A stretch of DNA of 64,000 bases from Photobacterium sanctipauli (GCF_003026495.1 NZ_PYMA01000001.1:372001-436000), one strand, 5' to 3'; positions 1 to 9,357 are shown, counted from the stretch's first letter. Notes: generated by a model from the sequence alone, not told the origin. Made by a program: numbers and translations.

Positions 1-1
1 C

Positions 2-172
2 GAGCACGGTAAACAACTTAAAGAACTCAAAGTCACTGACCTTCCTAAACATCGCTTCCCCCTACCGACAACAAGATTAACTACAGTATGGTGCTGCTTG
101 CTTGAAACTGCATTTTCGAGCGACTTCAAGATACCCCATATGCAACAAAGATTCTTTGCTAGGCCCGGCTAG
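2..172 (+). CDS. Partial ORF of unknown function, C-terminal end only
   Basis: A reading frame open from the left window edge runs 56 codons to a TAG and ends in a tail reading FFARPG. The residues are basic and mixed, not low-complexity. It could be the last part of a real gene (possibly a mobile-element protein), but I recognise no family and cannot see its start. Its stop lies only 14 bp before the first 86-bp direct repeat. Confidence 0.25.
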   Translation, partial: EHGKQLKELKVTDLPKHRFPLPTTRLTTVWCCLLETAFSSDFKIPHMQQRFFARPG

Positions 173-185
173 AATACAAAATAGA

Positions 186-271
186 ACAAACTGTTATATT
201 TCATCATGGTGTAACCAATCATTTCCTGACACCCAATGACAATACGCGCAAACTCAAGTCACAAAACAACC
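186..271 (+). repeat. 86-bp direct repeat, left copy
   Basis: This segment matches 3078-3163 with about two mismatches (242 against 3134, and one near 268). Both copies are in the same orientation, 2892 bp apart, and bracket the lipoprotein gene. Sequence on either side of the two copies is unrelated. Confidence 0.9.
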
Positions 272-298
272 AACAACCAACAACCAACAACCAACAAC
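265..298 (+). repeat. 7-bp tandem repeat AACAACC, nearly five copies
   Basis: Four full AACAACC units (265-292) are followed by a partial fifth. The run begins inside the end of the left 86-bp repeat and is absent at the right copy, so it expanded at the left copy only. Confidence 0.85.
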
Positions 299-526
299 TG
301 TAAACCTAACATACTTTACAGCCTATAAGGTCAACACGTAAATAAGAAAAATCTATCAACAATCATAAAAAACACCAGCACACAAGACCATCGATATTAC
401 ATCATCTCAATTCTAACTATTGAGACAACAGTAATGAAACATTTAACTAAAGTTTAAATTCTGTAGGAAAAAGCAAACCTTACAGCCTAGTTAAATTATC
501 ATTTTGTTATATAAAGTGGTGATTAT

Positions 527-2989
527 ATGTCTTTCTTTAAAAATAGTGTTTTTTTACTTATTATTTTCATTATCATTACTTTCATTGGATGTGGTGGAGG
601 AAGTGGTAGTAATGAAGGAAGCGATGGTGGAAGTGATGGTGGAGGAAATACTCCAGTATCAGAAAACAAATTATCAACTCAAGGCTCTATTGCAATTATA
701 GGACTTGGTAGCTCTATAAAAGTAACAAATAACAGAAACGTAAAAATATCAGGAGTAGCCTCTTCAAACATACCTATTAAGGAAATAAAATATAGTAATT
801 CATCAACATCAGAGCAAGGAAAAGTCTCTGGAATAAGTGAGTGGAGTATTGATTTAATACTTACTGAAGGAGACAACTCACTTACTTTTAATATGATTTT
901 AGATAATAATGAATCAATTTCAATAAGCACTATAATTACATATTATGAGAGTTTAGACTTTACAACCCCGTTGCAACTTGATAAATCAGTAGCTTATATC
1001 GGAGATAATCCACTACAGATAACAGCAATGGTTGGAACTAGTAACAGTAACTCACCAATTTTAGAACTCCATCGCGAATCTAAAAATGGAACCACATCTG
1101 ATATTATGGAAGTAGTTCTCTTTGATAACGGTATATTACCAGATGAGATTGAAGGCGATGGCATATATACAGCAGTTTTCAATTTCTCCGGACATAAAAT
1201 CGGCTACGAGTGCTTTAGAGTTAAAGTCGATGACTCTATAGGTAGTTTCTATCAGTCGGAAAAGAAATGTCTGTGGGTCGGTGAGCATTATACAAATGAT
1301 GAGATAAGAAAGTCCATAAACCTTTCAAATCAAGTCGCTGAGATTTATCAAGCTAAATTAACTAACTCTGATACTGGTGCTGCTGAAAAAGCTGTAAAAA
1401 TGTTACAGAGTGAAAGTATTGTTGCACATGCTGCTACTACAATAGATGGGGGCGTTTGGTGGATAACAAATAGTGGCCTGCTGAATCTCCATCATAACTC
1501 TTTAGAGGGGAAAAAAGTTTACTCTAAATCTAGACCAAATACCACTCATAATCCCCCTGTAGAAAACACTAAACTTACACCTAGTTATTATCATAAAAAC
1601 AATATATCTCGACAGACACTCGACTTAAACAGTAAAGCATCAAATAGTTTAGAAAACAGAATAAAAAGTAGCAAAGCAATAATCATCAGCCCATATATTG
1701 ATAATCCAATCGTTGATGCAGAAAATAACTTCTTTGGAGAAGATGATTATTATGGCGCATGGAAAGTAATAGAAGATAAAAATAATTGCAGCCTATATCC
1801 AGCTACAGAGAAAGTAAATAATAAAAACATGGGAGTTTCTATTAATGATTTTAAAAACATAGAAGAATATGGCTACATCCATTTATCAACTCATGCTGAC
1901 AACTACTATAGTGGTCTTTTAAATTTATGGCAAAACTCTTGGGGGCCAAATGACTTTCTCCAGGGAAATCTATCTTTAATTACTATTGATACAGGACTAT
2001 ACCTACCAATCGACCAAAATGGAGATTTCATCTTAACAGGATATGAAGATGACCTTCAAAGTAAACGACTCGCTCTAAGCTCAGATGGTGGTTTACACGC
2101 ATTACCTTCATTTTTCAATCATTATGTTAAGCAACTTCCAAATAGCCTAGTAACACTTTCAGCTTGTCGTTCCATGTACAATAATTCACTAGCGTACGTT
2201 TTATTATCAAAAGGAGCAGGAGCTACTATTGGATTTGATGATTATGTGATCTCCAAATATGCCCAAGATGCAACAAAAACGATAATAAGTGAGATGCTAA
2301 CGAATGATCTGCAGTTATCAGAAGCTGTAAAAATAGCACAGGACCTATACGGTGTTAATGATAGCTTATACCATAAAGAAAAAGGTGATGACAGTGTTGC
2401 CTATCTCTTAACATTAGGTTCAGATAACCTTCAACTATCAAATGGAATGCTTAATAACCTCAAATTCGAAAATGGAAACCTTGCACCTTGGAATAAAGAA
2501 GGTGATGGGCGAATCATAACCCAGTTAGGTCCAGATAAACCAACTGATGGAAAATATATGAGCATCATCTCAACTGGTTTAGGCTTTACTACCCAATCCG
2601 GTAAGTTAACCCAACAAGGTTGTTTAGGTAACGATGTGAATACAATTAGCTTTAATTGGAATTTTTACTCTGAAGAGTTTATCGAGTACTGTAACACGCA
2701 ATTTGACGATAAGTTTTTTGTAGAGATTTGCGAAGTTGATAGCGATCTAACTAACTGCTCTATTCTCTTAGAAACCAGTGTCAATGAACTTTGTACTAAT
2801 CCAGCTTCACTTTCTAAGTCAAACATTAGTTTCGACCAAGGGGACGTTTATACAACTAATTGGCAGAATGCAACTTTTGATATTAGTGCGTTTTCAGGAA
2901 AAAGAATCAATCTAAGCCTGTACGTAACTGATGTTGGTGATAGTATTTACGATAGTGCCATACTTGTTGATAGTATTACATTCAAATAA
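527..2989 (+). CDS. Outer-membrane lipoprotein with CHAT/caspase-like domain
   Basis: An 820-aa lipoprotein. Residues 1-21 are a signal peptide ending in the lipobox FIGC (Cys22), followed by a Gly/Ser-rich linker; Gly at +2 argues for the outer membrane. Residues about 50-140 look like an Ig-like fold, and about 145-225 contain a DNGxxxDxxxGDGIYT motif resembling choice-of-anchor X modules. A central domain about 395-610 carries HLSTHAD (His452/His456) and, 91 residues later, LSACRS (Cys547), the His...Cys layout of CHAT/clan CD caspase-fold peptidases. The rest is a beta-rich module similar to choice-of-anchor domains. Codon use is much more AT-rich than its neighbours and it lies between direct repeats, suggesting acquisition. 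Peptidase activity is inferred, not shown. Confidence 0.75.
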   Translation: MSFFKNSVFLLIIFIIITFIGCGGGSGSNEGSDGGSDGGGNTPVSENKLSTQGSIAIIGLGSSIKVTNNRNVKISGVASSNIPIKEIKYSNSSTSEQGKVSGISEWSIDLILTEGDNSLTFNMILDNNESISISTIITYYESLDFTTPLQLDKSVAYIGDNPLQITAMVGTSNSNSPILELHRESKNGTTSDIMEVVLFDNGILPDEIEGDGIYTAVFNFSGHKIGYECFRVKVDDSIGSFYQSEKKCLWVGEHYTNDEIRKSINLSNQVAEIYQAKLTNSDTGAAEKAVKMLQSESIVAHAATTIDGGVWWITNSGLLNLHHNSLEGKKVYSKSRPNTTHNPPVENTKLTPSYYHKNNISRQTLDLNSKASNSLENRIKSSKAIIISPYIDNPIVDAENNFFGEDDYYGAWKVIEDKNNCSLYPATEKVNNKNMGVSINDFKNIEEYGYIHLSTHADNYYSGLLNLWQNSWGPNDFLQGNLSLITIDTGLYLPIDQNGDFILTGYEDDLQSKRLALSSDGGLHALPSFFNHYVKQLPNSLVTLSACRSMYNNSLAYVLLSKGAGATIGFDDYVISKYAQDATKTIISEMLTNDLQLSEAVKIAQDLYGVNDSLYHKEKGDDSVAYLLTLGSDNLQLSNGMLNNLKFENGNLAPWNKEGDGRIITQLGPDKPTDGKYMSIISTGLGFTTQSGKLTQQGCLGNDVNTISFNWNFYSEEFIEYCNTQFDDKFFVEICEVDSDLTNCSILLETSVNELCTNPASLSKSNISFDQGDVYTTNWQNATFDISAFSGKRINLSLYVTDVGDSIYDSAILVDSITFK

Positions 2990-3002
2990 TTTACACTTAA
3001 AG

Positions 3003-3040
3003 TAGAGCATAGAAGAGGGGACACTCCTTCCTATGCTCTA
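3003..3040 (+). terminator. Possible terminator after the CHAT-like lipoprotein gene
   Basis: A 10-bp perfect stem (3003-3012 with 3031-3040) lies 14 bp after the stop codon. The loop is long (18 nt) and no strong T-run follows, so termination is plausible but not certain. Confidence 0.5.
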
Positions 3041-3077
3041 AAATTCACAATAACATCTCCTATAATTTTCAATATGC

Positions 3078-3163
3078 ACAAACTGTTATATTTCATCATG
3101 GTGTAACCAATCATTTCCTGACACCCAATGACATTACGCGCAAACTCAAGTCACAAAACCACC
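3078..3163 (+). repeat. 86-bp direct repeat, right copy
   Basis: Second copy of the 186-271 repeat. It ends 120 bp before the lhgO start, so the repeat may originally have been part of the lhgO upstream region, with the lipoprotein gene added between the copies. Confidence 0.9.
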
Positions 3164-3283
3164 ATCGAATGCCGACAACTTCGATTTCTTTAGCCAAAAT
3201 TAACCGACCAATTTGTGCAAACATCACTGAGTCCTAAACAGTGGCAATCGCCTCGCCTTCAATCAAATTACAAGGAGTTGATC

Positions 3284-4588
3284 ATGGAAAAGATATACGA
3301 CTACATCATTGTGGGTGGGGGCATTGTCGGCATATCAACGGCTTGGCAGCTTAAGCAACGCTGTCCCAACAAAAGTGTGTTGGTCGTAGAGAAAGAAGAT
3401 CACCTTGCCGCGCACCAAACGGGCCACAACAGCGGGGTGATCCATGCGGGTGTTTACTATGCGCCGGGAAGCCTCAAAGCCGAATTTTGTAAAGCAGGCG
3501 TCGAAGCAACCAAGGCCTTTTGCCAACAACATGGTATTGCGGTAGAAAACTGCGGCAAGTTATTGGTTGCAACCAACGATACCGAAGTCGAGCGTATGCA
3601 TGCCTTGTTTGAAAGGTGCCAGCAAAATGGTATCGACGTTGAACTACTCGATAAGGCAGGCTTACAACAAAAGGAGCCTAACATTACGGGGCTCGGGGCG
3701 ATTCTCGTCCATGCCACCAGCATTGTTGACTACCGCTTGGTGACCGAAAAAATGGCCGGCGCATTTATCGCCCTCGGGGGACAGATTGCCAAACGTACTG
3801 AAGTCGTGGCAATGAATGAAACGAGTGATAGGGTTAGCATCCATGCTAAAAGTGACGGCCAGCCCGTCCACCTTGCTGCTCGCTTTATCGTTAGTTGCTC
3901 AGGGCTAATGGCCGATAGGCTGGCCAAAATGCTGGGAATCGAGACCGACTTTCAGATCGTGCCATATAGGGGGGAATACTATCGATTAAAGCCCGAGCAT
4001 AACCACATCGTCAATCACCTTATCTACCCGATCCCCGATCCGGAGTTGCCCTTCCTTGGCGTCCACCTAACGAGGATGATTGATGGCTCAGTCACTGTCG
4101 GCCCTAATGCCGTTCAAGGCTGGAAGCGCGAAGGTTACGGCAAGGTCAACTTCAGCCTGAGAGATACCGCCGAGATGTTGCGTTTCAAAGGCTTCTGGAA
4201 AGTCACCGCCAACAACCTGAAAACAGGGTTAGTTGAAACCAAAAACTCATGGTGGAAGCCCGGCTACCTGAAGCTGGTCAATAAATATTGCCCGCAACTC
4301 GCGACCAAGGATTTACTCCCCTACCCGGCAGGCATCCGCGCCCAAGCGGTTCTAAAAGACGGGAGTTTGGTACATGATTTTCTCTTTGCCGAAAGCCCGA
4401 GAAGCCTTCACGTTTGTAACGCGCCTTCACCAGCCGCCACGTCAGCCATCCCGATTGGCAACTACATCTGCGATAAGCTATTAACCTCTAATACCGAGGC
4501 AACCAAAGACGAGCTTACTACCCATACGGATGATCAACCCCAAGCAGAGAAGGCTCAATCAGGCCAACACCTTGAAACTACAACTTAA
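3284..4588 (+). CDS. lhgO: L-2-hydroxyglutarate oxidase
   Basis: FAD-dependent enzyme that oxidises L-2-hydroxyglutarate to 2-oxoglutarate and passes electrons to the respiratory chain. The 434-aa product has an N-terminal dinucleotide-binding motif VGGGIVG (residues 10-16) and the LhgO-typical stretch TGHNSGVIHAGVYY shortly after. The ATG at 3284 was chosen because AAGGAG precedes it; an upstream GTG in frame has no such site. The extreme C-terminus is a polar Gln/Thr/Glu-rich tail that looks dispensable. No csiD or gab genes are adjacent, so it is probably used for general metabolite repair. Confidence 0.88.
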   Translation: MEKIYDYIIVGGGIVGISTAWQLKQRCPNKSVLVVEKEDHLAAHQTGHNSGVIHAGVYYAPGSLKAEFCKAGVEATKAFCQQHGIAVENCGKLLVATNDTEVERMHALFERCQQNGIDVELLDKAGLQQKEPNITGLGAILVHATSIVDYRLVTEKMAGAFIALGGQIAKRTEVVAMNETSDRVSIHAKSDGQPVHLAARFIVSCSGLMADRLAKMLGIETDFQIVPYRGEYYRLKPEHNHIVNHLIYPIPDPELPFLGVHLTRMIDGSVTVGPNAVQGWKREGYGKVNFSLRDTAEMLRFKGFWKVTANNLKTGLVETKNSWWKPGYLKLVNKYCPQLATKDLLPYPAGIRAQAVLKDGSLVHDFLFAESPRSLHVCNAPSPAATSAIPIGNYICDKLLTSNTEATKDELTTHTDDQPQAEKAQSGQHLETTT

Positions 4589-4619
4589 AGATCCGATGAC
4601 TGAATCCATATAAAGTCGA

Positions 4620-4817
4620 CTAAAGCGTAAGGTGTTGCTTGGCTTGCTTGCGTGACTCGCTGGCAGCCAAGTCCTGTTCAAGTTCATCCTTGCTTTGGTA
4701 GCCAAGCGCTTGCCAGTGTCCGCGATAATCTGCCTTATAGCCGTTAACAATGGTTGCCAAGCAATCACGACGTGTCGTTTCAACCAATGACTGAATAGTA
4801 CTTTTTAACTTGCTCAT
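4620..4817 (-). CDS. Small hypothetical protein, 65 aa
   Basis: A 65-aa hydrophilic, probably alpha-helical protein starting MSKLKSTIQSLVE and rich in Lys, Gln and Asp. The ATG at 4817 is preceded by a good GGAGGG ribosome site, which supports real translation and is preferred over a longer in-frame start at 4895. There is no signal peptide and no family I recognise. It is convergent with lhgO and divergent from the broken AraC gene. Confidence 0.55.
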   Translation of the reverse strand: MSKLKSTIQSLVETTRRDCLATIVNGYKADYRGHWQALGYQSKDELEQDLAASESRKQAKQHLTL

Positions 4818-4999
4818 ACGCCCTCCTCTCTTTGCGTTTGAGCTCAATGTAAGGTTCACACGTATTGGATTTAGCCTGATCTTGCCAACTATCAATACTA
4901 TTCCGTCATTTACTTAAAATACCGAGAAATCCAAGTACTATATTGTTATCAATAAGTACTATTTCGCACATTCAGCGCAACCATAATAAGGCTCTAGCC

Positions 5000-5882
5000 A
5001 TGAAGAAAGCTAACATCGAGAAAGTGATGCAAAGGGAGGGATTTTCATGGCGCTACCGGCAAGTAGAAGAGCCTCACAAGCATTACGACTGGCACTTTCA
5101 TCAAGAATATGAGTTAGTTATCCACCGCCACTTTCACGGTGTCGCGGAAGTCGGCCATTATCAGGGCGATTTTTCTGGTGATAACATGATGCTGATAGGC
5201 CCGCACATCCCCCACCGCTTTTACTCTCACCCAGCGCAGCAAGACGGAGCCACCGGGGATAACACGCTATGCGAGACCCATGTCATCTGGTTCAAAAAAG
5301 AGTGGGTAGCCAACATGATGTTCAGCTGCGTTGAAATGCGAAAGCTCGAATCTCTACTCAAACGGGCAGAGAAAGGCGTACAGTTTTCACCACAAGCTAG
5401 CATTCATGTACTGGCGCTTCTCGATGGCGTCGGTAGCAATACGCCGATGCACCAATTAGGTGTATTGATTCAAGTCTTGTCCATATTGGTCGCTGATAAA
5501 GACACCAGCACCCTACTCTCTTTCGCCTCCAAGCAAGAAAAAGCCAGCGACACAACCAACAAGGAAAAAATCGAAAAGGTCTGCCAATTTATGGATGATA
5601 ACTTCCAGCACGCTATTACCTTGGGGGATCTCGCCAAGCACATGAATACGTATTCACCGCCTGTTTTCGGTTAATTTCAAAGAGAACTTCAGCCAATACC
5701 TGAAAAAGCTGCGTTTAAACCATGCCGCAGAGCTACTGCAAACCACCTCGCAGCCCATCAACTTGATTGCCGAAAGCGTTGGCTACCGTAACCAAGTTAA
5801 CTTTAACCGCCAGTTCAAACAATATAAGCAACTAACCCCAAGCCAGTACCGCAAAAAATACAAGGTAGCCGCCGCAGTTTAG
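5000..5882 (+). pseudogene. AraC-family regulator, frameshifted in the DNA-binding domain
   Basis: The first frame encodes a cupin-like sensor domain (the His-rich WHFHQEYELV, then IGPHIPHRF) and the first half of a C-terminal HTH, then stops at 5672-5674. Translation continues in another frame from about 5661, giving LFSVNFKENFSQYLKKLR through VGYRNQVNFNRQFKQY to a stop at 5880-5882, which is the expected second half of an AraC HTH pair. Aligning with the usual SPxxLSxxFK spacing, loss of two bases near 5655-5665 fits best, though a one-base gain is possible. As written, the protein lacks most DNA-binding residues. A sequencing error cannot be excluded. Confidence 0.8.
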
Positions 5883-5905
5883 GCATCAAGAATTACACAC
5901 ATAAA

Positions 5906-5927
5906 AAAGGCCGCAATTGCGGCCTTT
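5906..5927. terminator. Bidirectional terminator
   Basis: A perfect 22-bp palindrome with A-rich and T-rich ends (AAAGGCCGC arm) sits between the convergent AraC pseudogene and the torD-like gene. It can serve transcripts from either side. Confidence 0.8.
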
Positions 5928-5951
5928 AGTTTAGGTGCGATTGATTAGAAA

Positions 5952-6608
5952 CTAGAAATACACTCGCTTTTCAACAGGCTGAATACCGTATTCTTCTTGC
6001 AGCAATAACAGCCACTGCTCGGCAATCGCCGCTAGCATTTGGTAAATTTCGGTATCAGCATGCTTTTGCACTAGCTCAAGGTAACGAGAAGACCAAGGCA
6101 AGATATGCTCGCCCAGCATCACTTTCACGGCTTCAAGATCTTGCTTTTCCTCAAGCAACTGCGCCATTGCCAGCAACATCAGGCCAAACTGATCTTCTGG
6201 CTCACGCATCCCGGTATCAAGCGACATCTCATGCTGAGTTAAAAAAGCGCGAAAGCTGATCGTCGACTCACCGAAAATAACCTGTTCTTTATCGAGGTAG
6301 ACCGAGCCCCAAGGCGGAGCCGGCATTACCTCACAGCCTTCGAACAATGTTTGGAAGTCACTGCTGATAGCTTCCGCCGACGTTTGATCCATCAGTGCTA
6401 GCACTGGCGTAAACACCGTTTCTTGGTCGTCTTGCGCCAGTACTTCTCGAAGCTGAAGGTTAGCCTCATGGTTCACAGGGTAGTAAAAAAAGCTGCCCAA
6501 AATTCGGGCGATGGTTGCCATGTGCTCAGTGGTCACACTGTCCTCCAGCATATTCATTAACTGCAATATTTTTTCATATCGCCAACGCCAATTAGCGACT
6601 GAAAACAT
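5952..6608 (-). CDS. TorD/DmsD-family molybdoenzyme chaperone
   Basis: A 218-aa all-helical cytoplasmic chaperone. Signature segments are FxxLFEG, PPWGSVYLDKEQVIFGEST and the REPEDQFGLML motif shared by TorD/DmsD proteins. It should bind the twin-arginine leader of DmsA and hold the enzyme for cofactor insertion. It is divergent from dmsA of the first dms operon, so both can respond to the same intergenic region. The start is uncertain: ATG at 6608 and in-frame ATGs at 6557 and 6551 all lack a strong ribosome site. It differs clearly from the second chaperone at 40259-40912. Confidence 0.82.
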   Translation of the reverse strand: MFSVANWRWRYEKILQLMNMLEDSVTTEHMATIARILGSFFYYPVNHEANLQLREVLAQDDQETVFTPVLALMDQTSAEAISSDFQTLFEGCEVMPAPPWGSVYLDKEQVIFGESTISFRAFLTQHEMSLDTGMREPEDQFGLMLLAMAQLLEEKQDLEAVKVMLGEHILPWSSRYLELVQKHADTEIYQMLAAIAEQWLLLLQEEYGIQPVEKRVYF

Positions 6609-6917
6609 GTTTATTCAATTTGTGAATAAAACCTTAGCTGATTTCTGACACAGAAAACTTGTTCGAGAACAAATATTTTTGCTATTAAACCTTTGTTGAT
6701 ATTAATTATCAATTACATTTCAACGATATAGAATCATTTAGTTACAAAATGAAACGGCATTCATTACACAATTAATAACTCATAACAGTGATGAATAATT
6801 TGCGCATTTCTATTTGATCGAAAGCAAAGTTAACCACTTCGCCGATGCGGAAAATACGTGTCAGAAACCTACCCACTAAGTGTAGGACGAGTAAGTCAAT
6901 ACAGAGAATGTCGTGCA
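6609..6917. promoter_or_regulatory. Divergent promoter region, torD-like and dmsA (copy 1)
   Basis: Non-coding and AT-rich. It contains an inverted repeat (TTGAT and ATCAA arms separated by 7 bp) at 6696-6712 and an FNR-like box at 6814-6827. The 7-bp spacing at the first site does not match FNR, so its protein is unknown. Confidence 0.5.
6814..6827 (+). promoter_or_regulatory. FNR-like box before dmsA copy 1
   Basis: TTGATCGAAAGCAA matches the FNR consensus TTGATnnnnATCAA at 9 of 10 fixed bases. It ends 91 bp before the dmsA start, almost the same place as in the second copy, which supports anaerobic control. Confidence 0.55.
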
Positions 6918-9347
6918 ATGAAAACACAACTCAAAAAGCTATTTGCACCTAAATTCACCCGCAGGGATTTTATCAAATCAAGCTCTGCTGTAGGTGGGCT
7001 AGCTGCAGTTGCAGGCAGTATGACGCTGCCATTTAAATCAAGTAAAGTCGAAGCCGCTACACCAAAAGATGAAAAAGTCGTCTGGAGTGCATGTACCGTA
7101 AACTGCGGTAGCCGTTGCCCGCTACGTATGCACGTTGTCGATGGTGAAATCAAATGGGTTGAAACCGATAACACCGGTAAAGACCAATACGGCGATCACC
7201 AAGTACGCGCTTGTCTGCGTGGCCGTTCAATGCGCCGCCGGGTATACAATCCAGATCGTTTGAAATACCCAATGAAGCGAGTGGGTAAACGCGGCGAAGG
7301 CAAATTCAAGCGTATTAGCTGGGATGAAGCCTTTGACGACATCACCAATAACCTAAACCGTATTCGCAAAGACTACGGTAGCGAAGCCATCTACCTCAAC
7401 TACGGTACAGGTACCCTTGGCGGCACGGTAACCAAATCATGGCCACCTGGCGCTACCTTGATTGCCCGTTTGATGAACCTAAGCGGCGGCTATCTCAACC
7501 ACTACGGCGACTACTCAACCGCTCAGATTGCCGCAGGTATGCCATACACCTACGGTAACGGTGCCAACAACTCATTCTCTGATCTTGAAAACACCAAGCT
7601 GATTGTTCAGTTCGGCAACAACCCAGCCGAGACGCGCATGTCAGGCGGTGGCCAGATCCACCACCTAATGGAAGGCAAAGCTCGTTCAAACGCGAAAATG
7701 ATCGTTATCGATCCTCGCTATACCGATACAGCCGGTGGCCGTGAAGATCAATGGATACCGATCCGTCCGGGTACCGATGCGGCGCTTGTCGCCGGTATGG
7801 CTCACGTCATGATCACAGAAAATTTGGTTGATCAGCCATTCTTGGACAAATACTGCGTAGGCTACGACGAGAAAACCCTACCAGCATCAGCACCTGCAAA
7901 CTCTGACTACAAGTCTTACATTCTTGGTAACGGTGAAGACCAAACTGAGAAGTCACCCGCTTGGGCGGCGGATATCACCGGTATTCCTGCTGATATCATC
8001 ATCAAACTTGCCCGTGAAATTGGCTCAACCAAGCCATGTGCTATTTTCCAAGGCTGGGGCCCACAACGTCACGCCAATGGTGAGCTAACAGCACGTGCTA
8101 TCGCTATGCTGGCCATCCTAACAGGCAACGTAGGCATCAATGGTGGTGGTACTGGTTCTCGTGAAGGTAACCAAGCGATTCCATTCGTGCGCTTCCCTAT
8201 CCCAGAGAACCCAATCAAAACGGCTATCTCTATGTTCCTATGGACTGATGCGATTGTTCGCGGTCCAGAAATGACAGCCAAAGCTGACGGTGTTCGCGGT
8301 AAAGACAAGCTGGATGTGCCAATCAAGTTCATTTGGAACTACGCGGGCAACTGTTTGATCAACCAGCACTCAGACATCAACCGTACCCACGACATTCTAC
8401 AAGACGATAAGGCCTGTGAAATGATTGTCGTGGTTGATAACCATATGACGTCTTCTGCCAAATACGCAGACATCGTCCTGCCTGATCTGACAACCTCTGA
8501 GCAGTCCGACTTCTGTATGGATGGTGCTGCAGCCAATATGCCTTACTTCATCTTCGCAAGTCAGGCGATTAAGCCCGTGTTCGAAGCGCGTAGCATTTAC
8601 GACATCTGTACAGAGATTGCTAAGCGTCTTGGTATCGAAAAAGAATTTACTGAAGGCCGAGATCAGGAAGGTTGGCTACGCCACCTTTACGCTGAAACCC
8701 GTAAGCTTGATCCAACCCTGCCGGGTTTTGATGCCATGCGCGAGCAAGGTATCTACAAGCGTAAGGCAGAGCACTTCGTTGCCCATGCTGAGTTCCGTAA
8801 AGATCCTGAAAACAACCCTCTGGCGACGCCATCGGGTAAAATCGAGATCTACTCTGAGCGCCTTGCCAACATTGCCGAGGAGTGGGAATTACCTGAAGGC
8901 GATGTTATCCACGCCCTGCCTGTGTATGCCAATACCTTTAACGGCTGGAATGATCCTAAACGCTCGACATACCCACTTCAGCTAACGGGCTTCCACTACA
9001 AGTCTCGTACCCACTCCACCTACGGCAACGTAGAGCAGATCATGGAAGCAGCGCCACAGCAAATGTGGATGAGCCCAATGGATGCCGATCATCGCGGGAT
9101 CAAGAACGATGATCCTATCCGTATCTTCAACGAACACGGTGAAATCCAACTGACTGCCAAAGTGACCCCTCGCATGATGCCGGGTGTTGTCGCCCTGGGC
9201 GAAGGTGCATGGTACGCACCAGACAAGAAAGGGGTTGATCACGGCGGTAGCATCAACGTGCTCACTACCCAGCGTCCAAGCCCGCTGGCAAAAGGTAACC
9301 CGCAACACACCAACCTAGTCGACGTGCAACTGCTGAAAAAAGCATAA
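6918..9347 (+). CDS. dmsA: DMSO reductase catalytic subunit DmsA, tandem copy 1
   Basis: Molybdopterin-guanine-dinucleotide enzyme that reduces dimethyl sulfoxide and related oxides in the periplasm. The 809-aa product has a twin-arginine leader TRRDFIKSS (residues 14-22), an [4Fe-4S] site with Cys59, Cys63, Cys67 and Cys99, and the family motif YGTGTLGGTVTKSWPPG with Ser174 at the expected molybdenum-ligand position. Start 6918 was chosen over an in-frame start 20 codons upstream because the leader begins here and matches the start of the second copy. dmsB follows after 10 bp. It is about 90 percent identical by eye to the copy at 11215-13644. Confidence 0.92.
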   Translation: MKTQLKKLFAPKFTRRDFIKSSSAVGGLAAVAGSMTLPFKSSKVEAATPKDEKVVWSACTVNCGSRCPLRMHVVDGEIKWVETDNTGKDQYGDHQVRACLRGRSMRRRVYNPDRLKYPMKRVGKRGEGKFKRISWDEAFDDITNNLNRIRKDYGSEAIYLNYGTGTLGGTVTKSWPPGATLIARLMNLSGGYLNHYGDYSTAQIAAGMPYTYGNGANNSFSDLENTKLIVQFGNNPAETRMSGGGQIHHLMEGKARSNAKMIVIDPRYTDTAGGREDQWIPIRPGTDAALVAGMAHVMITENLVDQPFLDKYCVGYDEKTLPASAPANSDYKSYILGNGEDQTEKSPAWAADITGIPADIIIKLAREIGSTKPCAIFQGWGPQRHANGELTARAIAMLAILTGNVGINGGGTGSREGNQAIPFVRFPIPENPIKTAISMFLWTDAIVRGPEMTAKADGVRGKDKLDVPIKFIWNYAGNCLINQHSDINRTHDILQDDKACEMIVVVDNHMTSSAKYADIVLPDLTTSEQSDFCMDGAAANMPYFIFASQAIKPVFEARSIYDICTEIAKRLGIEKEFTEGRDQEGWLRHLYAETRKLDPTLPGFDAMREQGIYKRKAEHFVAHAEFRKDPENNPLATPSGKIEIYSERLANIAEEWELPEGDVIHALPVYANTFNGWNDPKRSTYPLQLTGFHYKSRTHSTYGNVEQIMEAAPQQMWMSPMDADHRGIKNDDPIRIFNEHGEIQLTAKVTPRMMPGVVALGEGAWYAPDKKGVDHGGSINVLTTQRPSPLAKGNPQHTNLVDVQLLKKA

Positions 9348-9357
9348 GGTTTAAACC

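Larger units (their letters stand above)
173..526. other. AT-rich intergenic stretch with repeats
   Basis: No convincing gene is present. The stretch holds the first 86-bp direct repeat, a 7-bp tandem repeat overlapping its end, and about 225 bp of AT-rich DNA leading to the lipoprotein gene at 527. The start there has only a weak ribosome site (GGTG a few bases before the ATG). Confidence 0.6.

Noticed and set aside
265-298. Possible CRISPR-like repeat
   Set aside because: The 7-bp units are contiguous with no spacers, so it is a simple tandem repeat.
186-3163. Insertion sequence bounded by the 86-bp repeats
   Set aside because: Repeats are direct, not inverted, and the enclosed gene is a lipoprotein, not a transposase.
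6696-6712. FNR site with TTGAT and ATCAA arms
   Set aside because: The arms are 7 bp apart instead of 4, which does not fit FNR; kept only as an unassigned dyad.
8521-8985. 154-codon plus-strand frame inside dmsA
   Set aside because: Alternative frame of a well-supported gene; a similar shadow occurs in the second dmsA copy because of the duplication.
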